Below, in pieces: positions 20,155-31,831 of a stretch of DNA of 64,000 nucleotides. Source of the DNA: Clostridia bacterium (GTDB lineage: Bacteria; Bacillota; Clostridia; Christensenellales; Borkfalkiaceae). Position 1 is the stretch's first letter, and every line of letters starts with the position of its first letter. The notes below the pieces were generated by a model. The model ran no database searches, was not told where the DNA came from, and was given only the letters and a program-made list of their open reading frames with translations. The position numbers and the translations under genes are program-made. The stretch covers positions 1 to 64,000 of the forward strand of contig JAFVRR010000006.1 in the NCBI GenBank assembly GCA_017504165.1, read 5' to 3'.

Positions 20155-20219
20155 ATTTTTGTCTCCTTCAAAAATTATGTTTGTTTTTATTTTTTAAAAA
20201 TTTTGTTTTTAATAACTAA

Positions 20220-20248
20220 ATTATATAATATTACTCGACTTGTGTCAA
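20220..20248 (-). promoter_or_regulatory. Near-consensus sigma-A promoter of tuf
   Basis: Perfect TTGACA (20243-20248), 17-base spacer, perfect TATAAT (20220-20225) on the minus strand: the strongest promoter seen in the window, matching the high demand for EF-Tu. Confidence 0.9.
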
Positions 20249-20286
20249 GTCTTATTTTAAAATAACCTTAATTATTTAATAAATAA

Positions 20287-22374
20287 TTAGTCGTTATTTC
20301 TAGTTGCGCGTTCGCCGATAATCTTTTCAGCAACTGACTTTGGAACTTCTTCGTAGTGGTCGAATTGCATTGTGTAGTTACCACGGCCTTGCGTACGTGA
20401 ACGAAGGTCTGTTGCGTAACCGAACATATCAGAAAGTGGGATTTGCGCATCGATAACTTTAGAACCGTTTCTATCTTCAGTGCCTTGGATAGTCCCACGA
20501 CGAGATGAAACGTTACCCATAAGGTCACCGAAGTAATCTTCAGGAGTTACGATTTCAACCTTCATGATAGGCTCTAAAATAACAGGTTGAGCAGTCTTCA
20601 TTGCTTCCTTGAATGCAAGAGAACCTGCAATCTTGAACGCCATTTCAGACGAGTCAACTTCGTGGTAAGAACCGTCGTAAACAGTTGCTTTAAAGTCTAC
20701 TACTTCGTAGCCTGCTAAAGTACCGTTCTTAGATGCTTCTTCGATACCCTTTCTAACTGGTTCGATATATTCCTTTGGAATAGAACCACCAACGGTTTCG
20801 TCAGCCCATTCAAAACCTTTACCAGGTTCAAGTGGTGTAAATCTAACACGACAGTCACCGTATTGACCTTTACCACCAGATTGTCTCTTGTAGAAACCTT
20901 GTGCTTCAACTTCTTTTCTGAACGTTTCTCTGTATGCAACTTGTGGTTTACCAACAGTTGCTTCTACTTTGAATTCACGAAGTAATCTGTCTACGATAAT
21001 TTCAAGGTGAAGTTCACCCATACCTGCGATAATAGTTTGTCCAGTTTCTTTATCAGTATAGAATTTGAAAGTTGGATCTTCTTCAGCGAGTTTTAAAAGC
21101 GCTAAAGTCATCTTTTCTTGACCTTGTTTAGTCTTTGGTTCGATAGCAACTTTAATAACTGGTTCTGGGAATTCCATTTGTTCGAGAATAATTGGGTGAG
21201 CATCATCGCAAAGCGTATCGCCAGTTGTAGTATCTTTAAGACCTACGATAGCGCAAATATCGCCTGAATATACTTCATCAATTTCTTCTCTGTGGTTAGC
21301 GTGCATTAACACTAAACGACCAGCTCTTTCTTTTCTACCCTTTGTACTGTTATAAACGTAAGAACCTGATGCTAAATGACCAGAATATGCTCTAAAGAAC
21401 GCAAGTTTACCAACGAATGGGTCTGCTACGATCTTGAATGCAAGACCTGCAAATGGTTCATCGTCAGAAGTTTTTCTAATTTCTTCAGCGCCAGTATTTG
21501 GGTTAGTACCAGTAACGTAGTCAACGTCGATAGGGCTTGGAAGGTAATCGATAATAGCGTCGATAAGGTGTTGTACACCTCTGTTTTTATAAGATGAACC
21601 GCAAAGAACAGGAGTCATAACCATAGAAATAGTAGCCTTTCTAATTGCCCTTTTCATTTCTTCTTCTGAAAGTTCTCCAGTTTCGAAATATTTTTCCATG
21701 AGTTCGTCTTCTTGTTCAGCACAAACTTCCATAAGCGCATTTCTATATTCAGTTGCAATATCCATCATATCTTCTGGAATTGGACCTATATCGAAATCTT
21801 TACCTAAATCGTCTTTATAGATAATAGAGTCAAACTTAACAAGGTCGATAATACCCTTGAAAGTATCTTCTTTACCTATAGGTAAACAAATTGGAACTGC
21901 GTTAGTATGAAGTCTTTCCTTCATCATATTAACGGCGTTTTCAAAACTTGCGCCGTTGATATCCATTTTGTTAACGTATGCTATTCTTGGAACTTTATAT
22001 TTGTCTGCTTGACGCCAAACCGTTTCAGATTGTGGTTCAACGCCACCTTTAGCACAGAAAGTTGCTACCGCACCGTCAAGTACACGAAGTGAACGTTCAA
22101 CTTCTACAGTGAAGTCAACGTGACCTGGGGTATCGATAATGTTAATTCTGTTACCTTTCCAGAAACAAGTAGTTGCTGCAGACGCAATAGTGATACCACG
22201 TTCTTGTTCTTGCACCATGAAGTCCATAGTTGCTTGACCGTCGTGAGTTTCACCAAGTTTGTGAGTTTTACCCGTATAGAATAAAATACGTTCTGTAGTA
22301 GTGGTTTTACCGGCGTCAATATGCGCCATAATACCAATATTTCTAGTGTGTAATAAGTCGTATTGTCTAGGCAT
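20287..22374 (-). CDS. fusA: Elongation factor G
   Basis: Translocation GTPase, 695 residues. G1 [13 protein letters not shown] (about 18-30), [15 protein letters not shown] switch I, DTPGHVDF and NKMD follow in order, with domain IV (KGQYGDCRV...) and domain V at the C-terminus. It is the last gene of rpsL-rpsG-fusA; TAGGAG precedes the ATG at 22374. Only a weak A/T-rich inverted repeat separates it from the tuf promoter. Confidence 0.98.
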   Translation of the reverse strand: MPRQYDLLHTRNIGIMAHIDAGKTTTTERILFYTGKTHKLGETHDGQATMDFMVQEQERGITIASAATTCFWKGNRINIIDTPGHVDFTVEVERSLRVLDGAVATFCAKGGVEPQSETVWRQADKYKVPRIAYVNKMDINGASFENAVNMMKERLHTNAVPICLPIGKEDTFKGIIDLVKFDSIIYKDDLGKDFDIGPIPEDMMDIATEYRNALMEVCAEQEDELMEKYFETGELSEEEMKRAIRKATISMVMTPVLCGSSYKNRGVQHLIDAIIDYLPSPIDVDYVTGTNPNTGAEEIRKTSDDEPFAGLAFKIVADPFVGKLAFFRAYSGHLASGSYVYNSTKGRKERAGRLVLMHANHREEIDEVYSGDICAIVGLKDTTTGDTLCDDAHPIILEQMEFPEPVIKVAIEPKTKQGQEKMTLALLKLAEEDPTFKFYTDKETGQTIIAGMGELHLEIIVDRLLREFKVEATVGKPQVAYRETFRKEVEAQGFYKRQSGGKGQYGDCRVRFTPLEPGKGFEWADETVGGSIPKEYIEPVRKGIEEASKNGTLAGYEVVDFKATVYDGSYHEVDSSEMAFKIAGSLAFKEAMKTAQPVILEPIMKVEIVTPEDYFGDLMGNVSSRRGTIQGTEDRNGSKVIDAQIPLSDMFGYATDLRSRTQGRGNYTMQFDHYEEVPKSVAEKIIGERATRNND

Positions 22375-22386
22375 AGTTGTCTACTC

Positions 22387-22857
22387 CTACCAACGATAGT
22401 GAGCAAATGCTTTGTTAGCTTCTGCCATTCTATGCGTATCGTCTTTCTTCTTAACAGAACCACCAGTGTTGTTCATAGCGTCTAAAAGTTCGTTAGCGAG
22501 TTTGTCCGCCATTTCCCTTTCACTTCTCTTTCTAGCATTGAGTACAATCCAACGGATTGCAAGAGTTTGTCTTCTTTCCGGTCTAATTTCGATTGGAACT
22601 TGATAGTTAGAACCACCAACTCTTCTTGCTTTTACTTCGAGAACAGGCATTACGTTTGCCATTGCTTGATTGAACACTTCCATAGCGTCCTGTCCTGTTT
22701 TTTCTTGCATTTTCTTAAAGGCATCATATACGATACCTTGTGCGATTCCTTTTTTACCGTCTAACATGATTTGGTTTACGAGTTTAGTAACAACTTTACT
22801 ACCGTAAATTGGATCAGGTAAAACGTCTCTTTTAGGAACGTTGCCTCTTCTTGGCAT
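22387..22857 (-). CDS. rpsG: 30S ribosomal protein S7
   Basis: 156 residues, the family length, starting [16 protein letters not shown] and ending in the AHYRW C-terminus. Primary binder of the 3' major domain of 16S rRNA. AAAGGAGG precedes the start. A 162-base spacer separates it from rpsL; in E. coli the S12-S7 spacer carries the S7 feedback site, and hairpins are visible here (22933-22950 and 22884-22896), but the function is only an inference. Confidence 0.98.
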   Translation of the reverse strand: MPRRGNVPKRDVLPDPIYGSKVVTKLVNQIMLDGKKGIAQGIVYDAFKKMQEKTGQDAMEVFNQAMANVMPVLEVKARRVGGSNYQVPIEIRPERRQTLAIRWIVLNARKRSEREMADKLANELLDAMNNTGGSVKKKDDTHRMAEANKAFAHYRW

Positions 22858-22883
22858 GATTTTAGTCCTCCTTTAATTTTTTT

Positions 22884-22950
22884 AGGGTTTAACCCTTGTA
22901 CAGCTATCACACGCTAAAAGCGGTGAACCTTCTGTCGCATTCACGCGACA
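22884..22950 (-). promoter_or_regulatory. Hairpins in the rpsL-rpsG spacer (possible S7 feedback site)
   Basis: Two perfect inverted repeats lie in the 162-base spacer: TGTCGC/GCGACA with a six-base loop (22933-22950) and AGGGTTTAACCCT (22884-22896) just before the rpsG Shine-Dalgarno. No internal promoter is obvious. A regulatory role is inferred only from position. Confidence 0.3.
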
Positions 22951-23019
22951 TACTGCCTACAAATCGGGTGCTTTTTAAATGTTTCCGACAAGTAGGATTT
23001 TGCTTGTTGTTATCAATTC

Positions 23020-23391
23020 TTATTTAGGTCTTTTTGCGCCGTATTTGCTTCTAGATTGCATACGTTTAGCAACGCCTGCAGTATCTAAAGTACCACGGAT
23101 AATATGATAACGAACACCTGGAAGGTCTCTTACCCTTCCACCACGGATGAGTACGGAACTGTGCTCTTGAAGGTTGTGACCTTCGCCAGGAATATAAACC
23201 GTACCTTCTTGCTTATTAGTCAAACGTACTCTTGCGATTTTACGAAGCGCTGAGTTAGGCTTCTTAGGAGAAGTAGTTGTAACTGAAAGACAAACACCTC
23301 TTCTTTGTGGGCAAGATGCAAGGATAGGAGATTTGCTCTTTTCAGCAGCAGTCGTTCTACCTTGTTTGATAAGCTGGTTAATTGTTGGCAT
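23020..23391 (-). CDS. rpsL: 30S ribosomal protein S12, with Arg at position 88
   Basis: 123 residues; decoding-centre protein. The frame is open upstream, but the start at 23391 has AGGAGG before it and gives the standard MPTINQL N-terminus. [12 protein letters not shown] is intact, with Lys43 as in sensitive strains. The GGRVKDLPG loop reads GGRVRDLPG: residue 88 is Arg (AGA codon, 23128-23130). Lys88-to-Arg (K87R without Met) is a classical streptomycin-resistance change, so this ribosome may be intrinsically resistant. First gene of rpsL-rpsG-fusA, downstream of rpoC. Confidence 0.97.
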   Translation of the reverse strand: MPTINQLIKQGRTTAAEKSKSPILASCPQRRGVCLSVTTTSPKKPNSALRKIARVRLTNKQEGTVYIPGEGHNLQEHSSVLIRGGRVRDLPGVRYHIIRGTLDTAGVAKRMQSRSKYGAKRPK

Positions 23392-23491
23392 ACCTTTACC
23401 TCCTTGTAAAATTTCGGAAATATTCAAAAAGCGGTTACCCGCTTAAAGAAGCAGATTTAAAAGTATTAAAACTTCATAGCAGCACAAAACT

Positions 23492-23522
23492 CGCTTTCCG
23501 ATAGTTTTTTATCGGAAAAGCG
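23492..23522 (-). terminator. Hairpin between rpoC and rpsL
   Basis: A stem of about 11 bp (CGCTTTCCGAT with ATCGGAAAAGCG, one bulge) lies 40 bases after rpoC. In the minus direction the T tract is short (AGTTTTG), so partial read-through into rpsL is likely; no clear separate rpsL promoter was seen. Confidence 0.6.
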
Positions 23523-23562
23523 TTTTTTTATGCTAACTTTATAATTTTACCATTAAATTGCG

Positions 23563-26500
23563 TTAATTGTCAAACGTTTTAACGGTCGTATTTGTTTGTG
23601 GTAATAAATTTTTATATTCTTTCGCGCCCGTACCTGCAGGAATGAGTTTACCAATGATGATATTTTCTTTTAAGCCTACAAGGTGGTCTACTTTATTCTT
23701 GATAGCGGCGTCAGTTAACACTCTTGTAGTTTCTTGGAATGACGCTGCGGATAAGAAACTTTCAGTAGCGAGAGATGCTTTAGTGATACCTAAAAGTACC
23801 CTTTGAACTTTTGCAGGTCTTCCGCCGTTTTCGATAGTCTTCTTATTCTCTTCACGCGCAACTAATTCGTCAACGTGTTCGCCTGGAAGGAAACATGTGT
23901 CTCCACTGTCTTGAATAATAACCTTTCTAAGCATTTGTCTAACGATAATTTCTACGTGTTTATCGTTGATATCAACGCCTTGTGAACGGTATACTCTTTG
24001 AACTTCGGTTAAGATGTAATCTTCTACGCCCTTAACGCCTTTTGTAGTAAGAATTTCTTGTGGGTAAACTGAACCGCTAGTAAGAACCGTACCTGGTTCA
24101 ACCACGTCGCCTTCTTTAACTTTAATTTCTGCGTTAAATGGGATTTGGTAATCTTTATTGCCTTTATCGTTTTTAATAACAACGTGTCTGTTTCCGTCTT
24201 TATTAACGATAGAAACTACACCGCCAACTTCAGATAATACTGCTTGGCCGTTTGGTCTTCTCGCTTCGAAAAGTTCTTCAATTCTTGGAAGACCCATCGT
24301 AATATCGCCCGTTGACGCGATACCACCGGTGTGGAATGTTCTCATTGTAAGCTGAGTACCAGGTTCACCGATAGATTGAGCGGCAATCGTACCAACTGCT
24401 TCGCCAACTTGAACGAGTGAAAGGTTACTCATGTTCTTACCGTAACATTTAGCGCACACGCCAACTTTAGAACGACAAGAGAATACGCTTCTAATAAGCA
24501 CTTTTTCAATGCCCGCTTTAGCGATTTCTTTTGCTTTTTCTTCAGAAATCATAGTGTCGCCAGGAACGATAACTTCGCCTGTTTCTGGGTGAACTACGTC
24601 GTTAATAGTAAATCTACCTGAAAGTCTATCTTCTAACGATTCGATAGGTTTATCTTCGCCGTCTACCCTAATTGCAGAAACTTCGATACCCTTTGGAGAT
24701 TCGCCAAGGGTTGCGAAACAGTCTTCTTCTTTAACGATAACTGAGTGAGAAACGTCTACAAGTCTTCTAGTTAAGTAACCAGAGTCGGCAGTCTTTAACG
24801 CCGTATCGGTAAGACCTTTTCTACCACCGTGTGACGAAGTGAAGTATTCAAGTACCGTAAGACCTTCACGGAAACATGATTTAACCGGGATTTCAATAAC
24901 CCTACCACTTGGGTCAGTCATAAGACCACGCATACCTGAAAGTTGCTTAATTTGGTCGATAGAACCACGGGCGCCTGAGTCAGCCATCATCCAGATTGGG
25001 TTGAACTTATCAAGCGTTTTCTTAAGTTCGTCAGTTACGTCGTTAGTTGCTTTAGTCCAAGTATCTACTACTTGTTTATATCTTTCGTCTTCAGTAAGTT
25101 GACCACGATTAAATCTTCTTTCAATCTTTAACACTTCGTTAGATGCAGCGTCTAAGATTTCTTGTTTCTTTTCAGGAACGTGCATATCGAAGATAGAAGT
25201 TGTAATACAACCTACAGTAGAATATTTATAACCAAGTTCTTTAATATAGTCTAAAGTATCGGCAGCACATTTAGCCGATTTATTTTTAAAGCAACTTTCA
25301 ACAATCTTTTTAAGGTCGCCTTTACCAACGAGTTTGCTAATTTCATATTTAAGGTAATCTGCAGGAGTTTCTCTCTTAACAAAACCAAGGTCTTGTGGGA
25401 TTTTTTCGTTGAAGATAATTCTACCGCAAGTAGTTTTAACGATGCCTGTAAATTGTTCACCGTTTGGTAAAGTTACGGTACGTCTTACGTAAATTTCATC
25501 TTGAAGAGCAAGTTGTTTAGTTTGGTAAGCCATAATAACTTCATCTTCAGAAATATATGCAGGCGGATTGTATCTTTTAACGTTTTCGTATACTTTGCCG
25601 TTTACGTCGCTAGTTAACGTGCAAGATTCAATCTCGCCGTTATCATAGTAAACGATATTAGAAGGAGTTAACGTATCAACTACTTCTAAAGTCTTTGCTT
25701 TATCTTTACCTTCCTTTTCTATATAGAATTTATTATCTCTATAAGTAAATTCAGTATAAGCGTTGTCACCATAGTATTTGCCTTGAGCCTTTCTCACGAT
25801 TGTAAGGTAATAACAACCAAGGACCATATCTTGAGTAGGAGACATAACCGGCTTACCGTCGGAAAGTTTTAAAATGTTGTTTGAAGAAAGCATTAAGAAT
25901 CTTGCTTCTGCTTGCGCTTCAAGTGAAAGTGGAACGTGAACGGCCATTTGGTCACCGTCGAAGTCGGCGTTGAACGCACCGCAAACGAGTGGGTGAAGTT
26001 TAATCGCTCTACCCTCGATAAGCACAGGCTCAAACGCTTGAATAGATAATCTGTGGAGCGTAGGAGCACGGTTTAAAAGCACAGGGTGATCTTTAATAAT
26101 TTCTTCTAAAATATCCCAAACGCATGGTTTCATTCTTTCAACCGTACGTTTAGCGCTCTTAATATTGTGGCAAGTGCCGTCTTCAACAAGCCTTTTCATA
26201 ACGAAAGGCTTGAAAAGTTCGATAGCCATTTCTTTAGGAAGACCGCATTGGTGGATTTTAAGTTCAGGACCTACTACGATAACCGAACGACCAGAGTAGT
26301 CAACACGCTTACCTAAAAGGTTCATACGGAAACGACCTTGTTTACCGCGAAGGAATGCAGATAAAGACTTAAGTTCTCTTGAACCTGCGCCAGTTACCGC
26401 TTTACCCCTTTTACCGTTATCGATTAACGCGTCAACGGCTTCTTGGAGCATTCTCTTTTCGTTTCTGATAATGATATCAGGAGCGCCAAGTTCCATAAGT

Positions 26501-27315
26501 TTACGAAGTCTGTTATTTCTATTAATAACTCTTCTATATAAATCGTTAAGGTCACTAGTTGCAAATCTACCACCGTCAAGTTGAACCATTGGTCTAAGTT
26601 CTGGTGGCATTACAGGGATAACGTCTAAAATCATCCATTCAGGACGAGTGTTACCCTTTCTAAACGCTTCGATAATTTCAAGGCGTTTAACGGCTTTAAC
26701 TTTCTTTTGGTTAGATTCGTTAGCCGAAATTTCTTCTTTAAGTTCACTAGATTCTTTTTCAAGGTCTACAGCCATTAAAAGTTCTTTAATCGCTTCAGCG
26801 CCCATACCTACTTTGAAAGAGCCTTCGCCGTAGTTTTTAACGTATTCAGAGTAAACTGAATCGGAAATAACTTGTTTGTATTGAAGGTCTGTTGTACCTG
26901 GGTCTAATACTACGAAACTTACGAAGTATAATACTTGTTCAAGTAATTTAGGGCTCATATCTAAAACGAGACCTATTTTAGAAGAAACGCCTCTGAAGTA
27001 CCAAATGTGTGAAACGGGAGCGGCAAGTTCAATGTGCCCCATTCTTTCACGTCTTACTTTTGCTTTAGTTACTTCTACACCGCACTTATCGCACACGATG
27101 CCCGCGTATCTAATTCTTTTATATTTACCACAGTGACACTCGTAATCCTTTGCAGGCCCGAAAATTCTTTCACAGTATAAACCGTCTCTTTCAGGTTTTT
27201 GAGTTCTGTAGTTGATTGTTTCCGGCTTAGTCACCTCGCCGTAAGACCATTGTCTAATCTTTTCGGGAGATGCTACGCCTATTTGAATAGAGTCAAAATT
27301 GTTAAGTTCAAACAT
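23563..27315 (-). CDS. rpoC: RNA polymerase beta-prime subunit
   Basis: 1250 residues. An N-terminal zinc ribbon ([20 protein letters not shown]), the catalytic [15 protein letters not shown] with the three Asp that bind magnesium, the bridge-helix and trigger-loop region ([10 protein letters not shown]) and the second zinc site ([13 protein letters not shown]) are all present. Length fits Firmicute RpoC, without the large insert of Gram-negative enzymes. It starts 14 bases after rpoB. Confidence 0.98.
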   Translation of the reverse strand: MFELNNFDSIQIGVASPEKIRQWSYGEVTKPETINYRTQKPERDGLYCERIFGPAKDYECHCGKYKRIRYAGIVCDKCGVEVTKAKVRRERMGHIELAAPVSHIWYFRGVSSKIGLVLDMSPKLLEQVLYFVSFVVLDPGTTDLQYKQVISDSVYSEYVKNYGEGSFKVGMGAEAIKELLMAVDLEKESSELKEEISANESNQKKVKAVKRLEIIEAFRKGNTRPEWMILDVIPVMPPELRPMVQLDGGRFATSDLNDLYRRVINRNNRLRKLMELGAPDIIIRNEKRMLQEAVDALIDNGKRGKAVTGAGSRELKSLSAFLRGKQGRFRMNLLGKRVDYSGRSVIVVGPELKIHQCGLPKEMAIELFKPFVMKRLVEDGTCHNIKSAKRTVERMKPCVWDILEEIIKDHPVLLNRAPTLHRLSIQAFEPVLIEGRAIKLHPLVCGAFNADFDGDQMAVHVPLSLEAQAEARFLMLSSNNILKLSDGKPVMSPTQDMVLGCYYLTIVRKAQGKYYGDNAYTEFTYRDNKFYIEKEGKDKAKTLEVVDTLTPSNIVYYDNGEIESCTLTSDVNGKVYENVKRYNPPAYISEDEVIMAYQTKQLALQDEIYVRRTVTLPNGEQFTGIVKTTCGRIIFNEKIPQDLGFVKRETPADYLKYEISKLVGKGDLKKIVESCFKNKSAKCAADTLDYIKELGYKYSTVGCITTSIFDMHVPEKKQEILDAASNEVLKIERRFNRGQLTEDERYKQVVDTWTKATNDVTDELKKTLDKFNPIWMMADSGARGSIDQIKQLSGMRGLMTDPSGRVIEIPVKSCFREGLTVLEYFTSSHGGRKGLTDTALKTADSGYLTRRLVDVSHSVIVKEEDCFATLGESPKGIEVSAIRVDGEDKPIESLEDRLSGRFTINDVVHPETGEVIVPGDTMISEEKAKEIAKAGIEKVLIRSVFSCRSKVGVCAKCYGKNMSNLSLVQVGEAVGTIAAQSIGEPGTQLTMRTFHTGGIASTGDITMGLPRIEELFEARRPNGQAVLSEVGGVVSIVNKDGNRHVVIKNDKGNKDYQIPFNAEIKVKEGDVVEPGTVLTSGSVYPQEILTTKGVKGVEDYILTEVQRVYRSQGVDINDKHVEIIVRQMLRKVIIQDSGDTCFLPGEHVDELVAREENKKTIENGGRPAKVQRVLLGITKASLATESFLSAASFQETTRVLTDAAIKNKVDHLVGLKENIIIGKLIPAGTGAKEYKNLLPQTNTTVKTFDN

Positions 27316-27329
27316 TTAAATACTCCTTA

Positions 27330-30300
27330 TTATTCGTTATCGTCGTCGAAGTTGCCGAAATCGTCAATATCGTCAAAATCATCAAACATATCTTTAGAGT
27401 TGAATTCGTACTTAGAGTCGTTATCAAACTCGTCAAGGTCGCCGAAGATGCTATCAGTATCAACGATATCTTCGTCGATATCATCGTTGAAGTCAAGTTC
27501 AACTTCTTCTTTAGCGTTCTTGTTAGCGCCGTCGTTAAATTGAACGTCATCAACGTCTTCAGTAAGGTCTTTAAGCGAAATTTCTTCGTTGTTTTCAGTA
27601 AGAACCTTCATATCAAGCGCGCATGCTTGAAGTTCTTTTAAAAGAACTTTGAATGATTCAGGAATACCAGGTTTACTGATATCGTCGCCGTTTACGATAG
27701 AATCGTAAGTTTTAAGTCTACCGTTTACGTCGTCCGACTTAACCGTGAGCATTTCTTGTAAGATATGCGCAGCGCCGTACGCTTCAAGCGCCCAAACTTC
27801 CATTTCACCAAATCTTTGGCCACCGAATTGCGCTTTACCGCCAAGTGGTTGTTGTGTAACGAGTGAGTATGGACCTGTAGATCTTGCGTGAATCTTATCG
27901 TCAACAAGGTGGTGGAGTTTAATCATATACATTGTACCAACCGTTACCCTATTTTCAAAAGGTTCGCCCGTTCTACCGTCGTAAAGTTGAATTTTACCGT
28001 CAACTTCACCGTCTGGGTTAACTATATTGTTTTCTTTTAAAAGTTCTCTGATGTCTTTTTCTCTTGCGCCGTCGAATACAGGCGTAGCAACTTTCCAACC
28101 AAGTTGCTTACATACAAGACCTAAGTGAACTTCAAGTACTTGACCAATGTTCATACGAGATGGAACGCCGAGTGGGTTAAGCACAATTTGAAGTGGAGTA
28201 CCGTCAGCAAGGAAAGGCATATCGCTTTCAGGTAAAATTCTTGAAATAACGCCCTTGTTACCGTAACGGCCCGCCATCTTATCGCCGACGCTAATCTTTC
28301 TCTTTTGAGCGATATAAACTCTTACGAGTTTACTTACGCCTGGATCGAGTTCGTCTTTATTTTCTCTAGTAAAGATTTTAACGTCTACGACGATACCGCC
28401 TTCACCATGTGGAACTTTTAAAGAAGTATCTTTAACTTCCCTTGCCTTTTCACCGAAGATTGCTCTTAAAAGTCTTTCTTCAGGGGTAAGTTCAACTTCG
28501 CCCTTTGGCGAAACTTTACCAACGAGAATGTCACCGCTAGTAACTTCCGCGCCAATTCTAATAATACCGTCTTCGTCTAAGTCTTTTAACACGTCTTCAG
28601 AAAGGTTTGGAATATCCCTTGTGATTTCTTCTTGACCAAGTTTAGTATCACGGGCTTCAGTTTCGTGTTCTTCAATATGGATAGACGTAAACACGTCGTT
28701 TTGTACGAGTTTTTCAGATAAAAGTATAGCGTCTTCGTAGTTGTAACCTTCCCAAGTCATGTAACCGATTAAGATATTTCTACCAAGGGCAAGTTCGCCG
28801 TTAGCGGTTGCAGGACCGTCCGCAAGCGTTTGACCTTTAACTACTTTTTCGCCAGTAGAAACGATTGGTCTTTGGTTAAGACAAGTGCTTTGGTTAGATC
28901 TTTCAAACTTTTTAAGAGTGTATACTCTATCACTGCCGTCGTCTTCAGTAATGATAATTTCTCTTGCGGAAACGGCTTTAACTACACCGCTTTCTTTAGC
29001 GATAATCATTACGCCGGAGTCTTCAGCGATTTTCGCTTCGATACCAGTACCAACGATAGCGTTTTCAGGTTGAATAAGTGGAACTGCTTGACGTTGCATG
29101 TTAGAACCCATAAGCGCACGGTTCGTATCGCTGTTTTCAAGGAACGGAATAAGAGCGGTTGCAACGGAAACGAGTTGCTTTGGAGAAACGTCCATATAGT
29201 CGATTTCTTCTCTAGGAACTTCAATTGTTTCGTCTTGCTTTCTTGCCGATACACGTTCGTTGATAAAGCAACCCTTTTCGTCAAGTGGTTCGTTTGCTTG
29301 TGCAACGATATAGTTATCTTCTTCGTCAGCAGTAAGGTAATCAACGATTTCAGTAACTGCGCCCGTTGACTTATCTACCCTTCTGTATGCAGATTCAATA
29401 AATCCGTATTCGTTAACTTTAGCGTAAGTAGAAAGAGAAGTGATAAGACCGATGTTTTGTCCTTCAGGCGTTTCGATAGGACACATACGGCCGTAGTGCG
29501 TATAGTGAATGTCACGCACTTCAAACGTCGCTCTTTCTCTGTTAAGACCGCCAGGACCTAACGCTGAAAGTTTTCTCTTGTGAGTAAGTTCGGCGATTGG
29601 GTTAGTTTGGTCCATAAATTGAGATAATTGTGATGAACCGAAGAATTCTCTGATTGCGGAACTTACAGGACGTACGTTGATAAGGCTCTTAGGATTTACG
29701 TCTTTAGGGTCTTGAGTAGACATACGTTCTTTAATAACCCTTTCAAGTCTTGCAATACCGATACGGAATTGGTTTTGCAACAATTCGCCAACACTTCTAA
29801 CCCTACGGTTGCCAAGGTGGTCGATATTGTCGATATTGCCGATACCGTGATTAAGGTCGCTATTTATAGAGATAGATGCAACGATATCGTCAACGGTAAC
29901 GTGCTTGTGGTTAAGTTTTTCAATTAAAGGCTTAATAGTCTTCTTTTGTTCAGAAGTGAGTTTAGAAGGAACGTTACCGCTTTCTAAAATTGTGTAGAAT
30001 TCTTTACAAGCCTCTACGAATTTTCTACGGATTTCCTTTCTAATTTCTTCATTTTTCTTATCTTCAGGTTTTTCTTCGGCAAGTCTTTCAGCGGTAAGTT
30101 CTTCAAAATAGTAAAGGTCGTTAATAGCCGTTTTCATATTTTCGGCAACGTCTTCTACCGCGATAGTCTTAGTCATTTCGTAAATTTCTTTACTGAATTT
30201 TAAGTTTGGATAGTAAACGGTATCTAATAAACCGAAAGACCTTGCCCTTGCACCCGTCACCGCTTTAAAGTTTACAGTGTTGTTTGCAATAATTTTATGA

Positions 30301-31304
30301 ACTTCGTTATTTTCAGTAATAACTTTAACTGCGTTGATGCCGCTATTTTGCATTTCAAAAGCAACTTCTTTAGTAATAGTTTCGCCTTTAGAAACTATTA
30401 CTTCGCCGTCGTCGTTAACGATATCTTCAGCCGAAACTAAGCCTGCTACACGGTTTGCTAAACATAAACGCTTATTGTATTTATATCTACCAACTTTAGC
30501 AAGGTCGTATCTTCTAGCGTCGAAGAAAATATTTTTAAGGTGTTGCTTAACCGCCTCTTCAGTAGGAAGTTCACCCGGTTTTAATCTTCTATATAATTCA
30601 AATAAACCTTCCGCTTCAGACTTAGCGCTATCCTTTTCCAAAGTCGCCTCGATAAGCGCGTTCTTTTCAAAGATATCTCTAATAGTTTCGTCTTTGCCGA
30701 AACCTAAAGCGCGAAGTAAGGTAGTAGCGGCAATTTTTCTAGTTCTGTCTACGTGAACCCAAAGTACGCCTTGCGAATCTTGTTCAAATTCAAGCCAAGC
30801 GCCACGGTTAGGCATAACCGTAGTACTATAGAGTTTTTTACCCGACTTGTCTTGTTCGTATAAGTTATATACGCCAGGAGAACGAACGAGTTGTGATACT
30901 ACTACACGCTCTGCACCGTTGATGATGAAAGAACCGCTGTCAGTCATTTTAGGAAGATCGCCCATGAACACGTCTTGGTCGATAACTTCACCCGTAACTT
31001 TATTAACGAGCCTAACTTTGACTTCGAGTGGAACTGCGTAAGTTGCATCCCTATCTCTACATTCTTTTTCCGAGTATTTCGACTTGCCGTTTAAATTATG
31101 GTCAAGGAAATATAACTCGTAATGGTCACCAAAGTCGGTTATAGGAGAGAAATCTTCTAAAACTTCTTCAATACCTTCTTCAATAAAGGCTTGATAAGAG
31201 TCTTTTTGAACTTCGACAAGATAAGGGATTGGTTGAATCTCTTTAATACTTGCAAAAGTCTTTCTTTCCACGTTACCGCATTTTACCGTCTGTAAATTTC
31301 GCAT
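27330..31304 (-). CDS. rpoB: RNA polymerase beta subunit
   Basis: 1324 residues with an Asp/Glu-rich C-terminal tail (about 1265-1324), longer than usual. The rifampicin pocket reads [30 protein letters not shown], keeping the Asp, His and Ser of sensitive enzymes. The [13 protein letters not shown] segment is near the C-terminal clamp. It is not preceded by rplJ-rplL, the usual neighbours, but has its own strong promoter and a leader of about 185 bases. Confidence 0.98.
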   Translation of the reverse strand: MRNLQTVKCGNVERKTFASIKEIQPIPYLVEVQKDSYQAFIEEGIEEVLEDFSPITDFGDHYELYFLDHNLNGKSKYSEKECRDRDATYAVPLEVKVRLVNKVTGEVIDQDVFMGDLPKMTDSGSFIINGAERVVVSQLVRSPGVYNLYEQDKSGKKLYSTTVMPNRGAWLEFEQDSQGVLWVHVDRTRKIAATTLLRALGFGKDETIRDIFEKNALIEATLEKDSAKSEAEGLFELYRRLKPGELPTEEAVKQHLKNIFFDARRYDLAKVGRYKYNKRLCLANRVAGLVSAEDIVNDDGEVIVSKGETITKEVAFEMQNSGINAVKVITENNEVHKIIANNTVNFKAVTGARARSFGLLDTVYYPNLKFSKEIYEMTKTIAVEDVAENMKTAINDLYYFEELTAERLAEEKPEDKKNEEIRKEIRRKFVEACKEFYTILESGNVPSKLTSEQKKTIKPLIEKLNHKHVTVDDIVASISINSDLNHGIGNIDNIDHLGNRRVRSVGELLQNQFRIGIARLERVIKERMSTQDPKDVNPKSLINVRPVSSAIREFFGSSQLSQFMDQTNPIAELTHKRKLSALGPGGLNRERATFEVRDIHYTHYGRMCPIETPEGQNIGLITSLSTYAKVNEYGFIESAYRRVDKSTGAVTEIVDYLTADEEDNYIVAQANEPLDEKGCFINERVSARKQDETIEVPREEIDYMDVSPKQLVSVATALIPFLENSDTNRALMGSNMQRQAVPLIQPENAIVGTGIEAKIAEDSGVMIIAKESGVVKAVSAREIIITEDDGSDRVYTLKKFERSNQSTCLNQRPIVSTGEKVVKGQTLADGPATANGELALGRNILIGYMTWEGYNYEDAILLSEKLVQNDVFTSIHIEEHETEARDTKLGQEEITRDIPNLSEDVLKDLDEDGIIRIGAEVTSGDILVGKVSPKGEVELTPEERLLRAIFGEKAREVKDTSLKVPHGEGGIVVDVKIFTRENKDELDPGVSKLVRVYIAQKRKISVGDKMAGRYGNKGVISRILPESDMPFLADGTPLQIVLNPLGVPSRMNIGQVLEVHLGLVCKQLGWKVATPVFDGAREKDIRELLKENNIVNPDGEVDGKIQLYDGRTGEPFENRVTVGTMYMIKLHHLVDDKIHARSTGPYSLVTQQPLGGKAQFGGQRFGEMEVWALEAYGAAHILQEMLTVKSDDVNGRLKTYDSIVNGDDISKPGIPESFKVLLKELQACALDMKVLTENNEEISLKDLTEDVDDVQFNDGANKNAKEEVELDFNDDIDEDIVDTDSIFGDLDEFDNDSKYEFNSKDMFDDFDDIDDFGNFDDDNE

Positions 31305-31494
31305 TATTTACACTCCTTTATAAAAATTGTAAAACAACTTGATTATTTTTTAAGATTGCTGTATAATTAGCCCATACAGTTAACCGCTTAAATCGGCTTT
31401 CGCCTATAAATGTAATTTATAAGTGTCGAATTTTCGCCCAAATTCCTTAAAAAAGGCGTAAAAAGGTCCTATTATTACATTTTAGCATTTTAAC

Positions 31495-31523
31495 ATTATA
31501 TCTTAACAAAATAAATAAGTCAA
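31495..31523 (-). promoter_or_regulatory. Sigma-A promoter of rpoBC
   Basis: TTGACT (31518-31523), 17-base spacer, perfect TATAAT (31495-31500) on the minus strand. The resulting leader of about 185 bases holds a small TATAAAT/ATTTATA hairpin but nothing I recognise as a riboswitch or ribosomal-protein site. Confidence 0.85.
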
Positions 31524-31583
31524 CGATTTAAAGGCAAAACTTAAAAATTTTTACAATTTTTTTTAGCGTTTTAGGAGTTTTTT

Positions 31584-31829
31584 ATGAGAATCGACAAATT
31601 TTTGAAAGTTTCGCGCATATTAAAGCGTCGTAGCCTTGGAAAAGAGGCTTGCGACAGTTCGCGCGTCGTAGTTAACGGAAAACCCGCAAAACCGTCGCAT
31701 AGGTTATCTATTGGCGACGTAGTTGAAATAACTTTCGGCGCGGGAATATTAAAATTTAAAGTAGTAAATTTAAAGGAAACGGTTAAAAAAGAAGACGCAC
31801 CTACCCTTTACGAAATTATAGAAGGTTAA
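31584..31829 (+). CDS. rqcP: RqcP/YabO-type S4-domain RNA-binding protein
   Basis: 81 residues made almost entirely of one S4 domain (MRIDKFLKVSRILKRRSLGKEAC... with VVVNGKPAKPSHRLSIGDVVEI). In Firmicutes this protein acts with RqcH on stalled 50S subunits in ribosome-associated quality control, helping alanine-tail elongation. TAGGAG precedes the ATG. It heads the rqcP-ispDF-radA unit, divergent from rpoB; I saw no clear promoter for it in the 279-bp gap. Confidence 0.85.
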   Translation: MRIDKFLKVSRILKRRSLGKEACDSSRVVVNGKPAKPSHRLSIGDVVEITFGAGILKFKVVNLKETVKKEDAPTLYEIIEG

Positions 31830-31831
31830 CA

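Noticed and set aside
22858..23019. A separate promoter or small gene between rpsL and rpsG
   Set aside because: No -35/-10 pair with reasonable spacing and no frame with start and ribosome binding site; only hairpins are visible.
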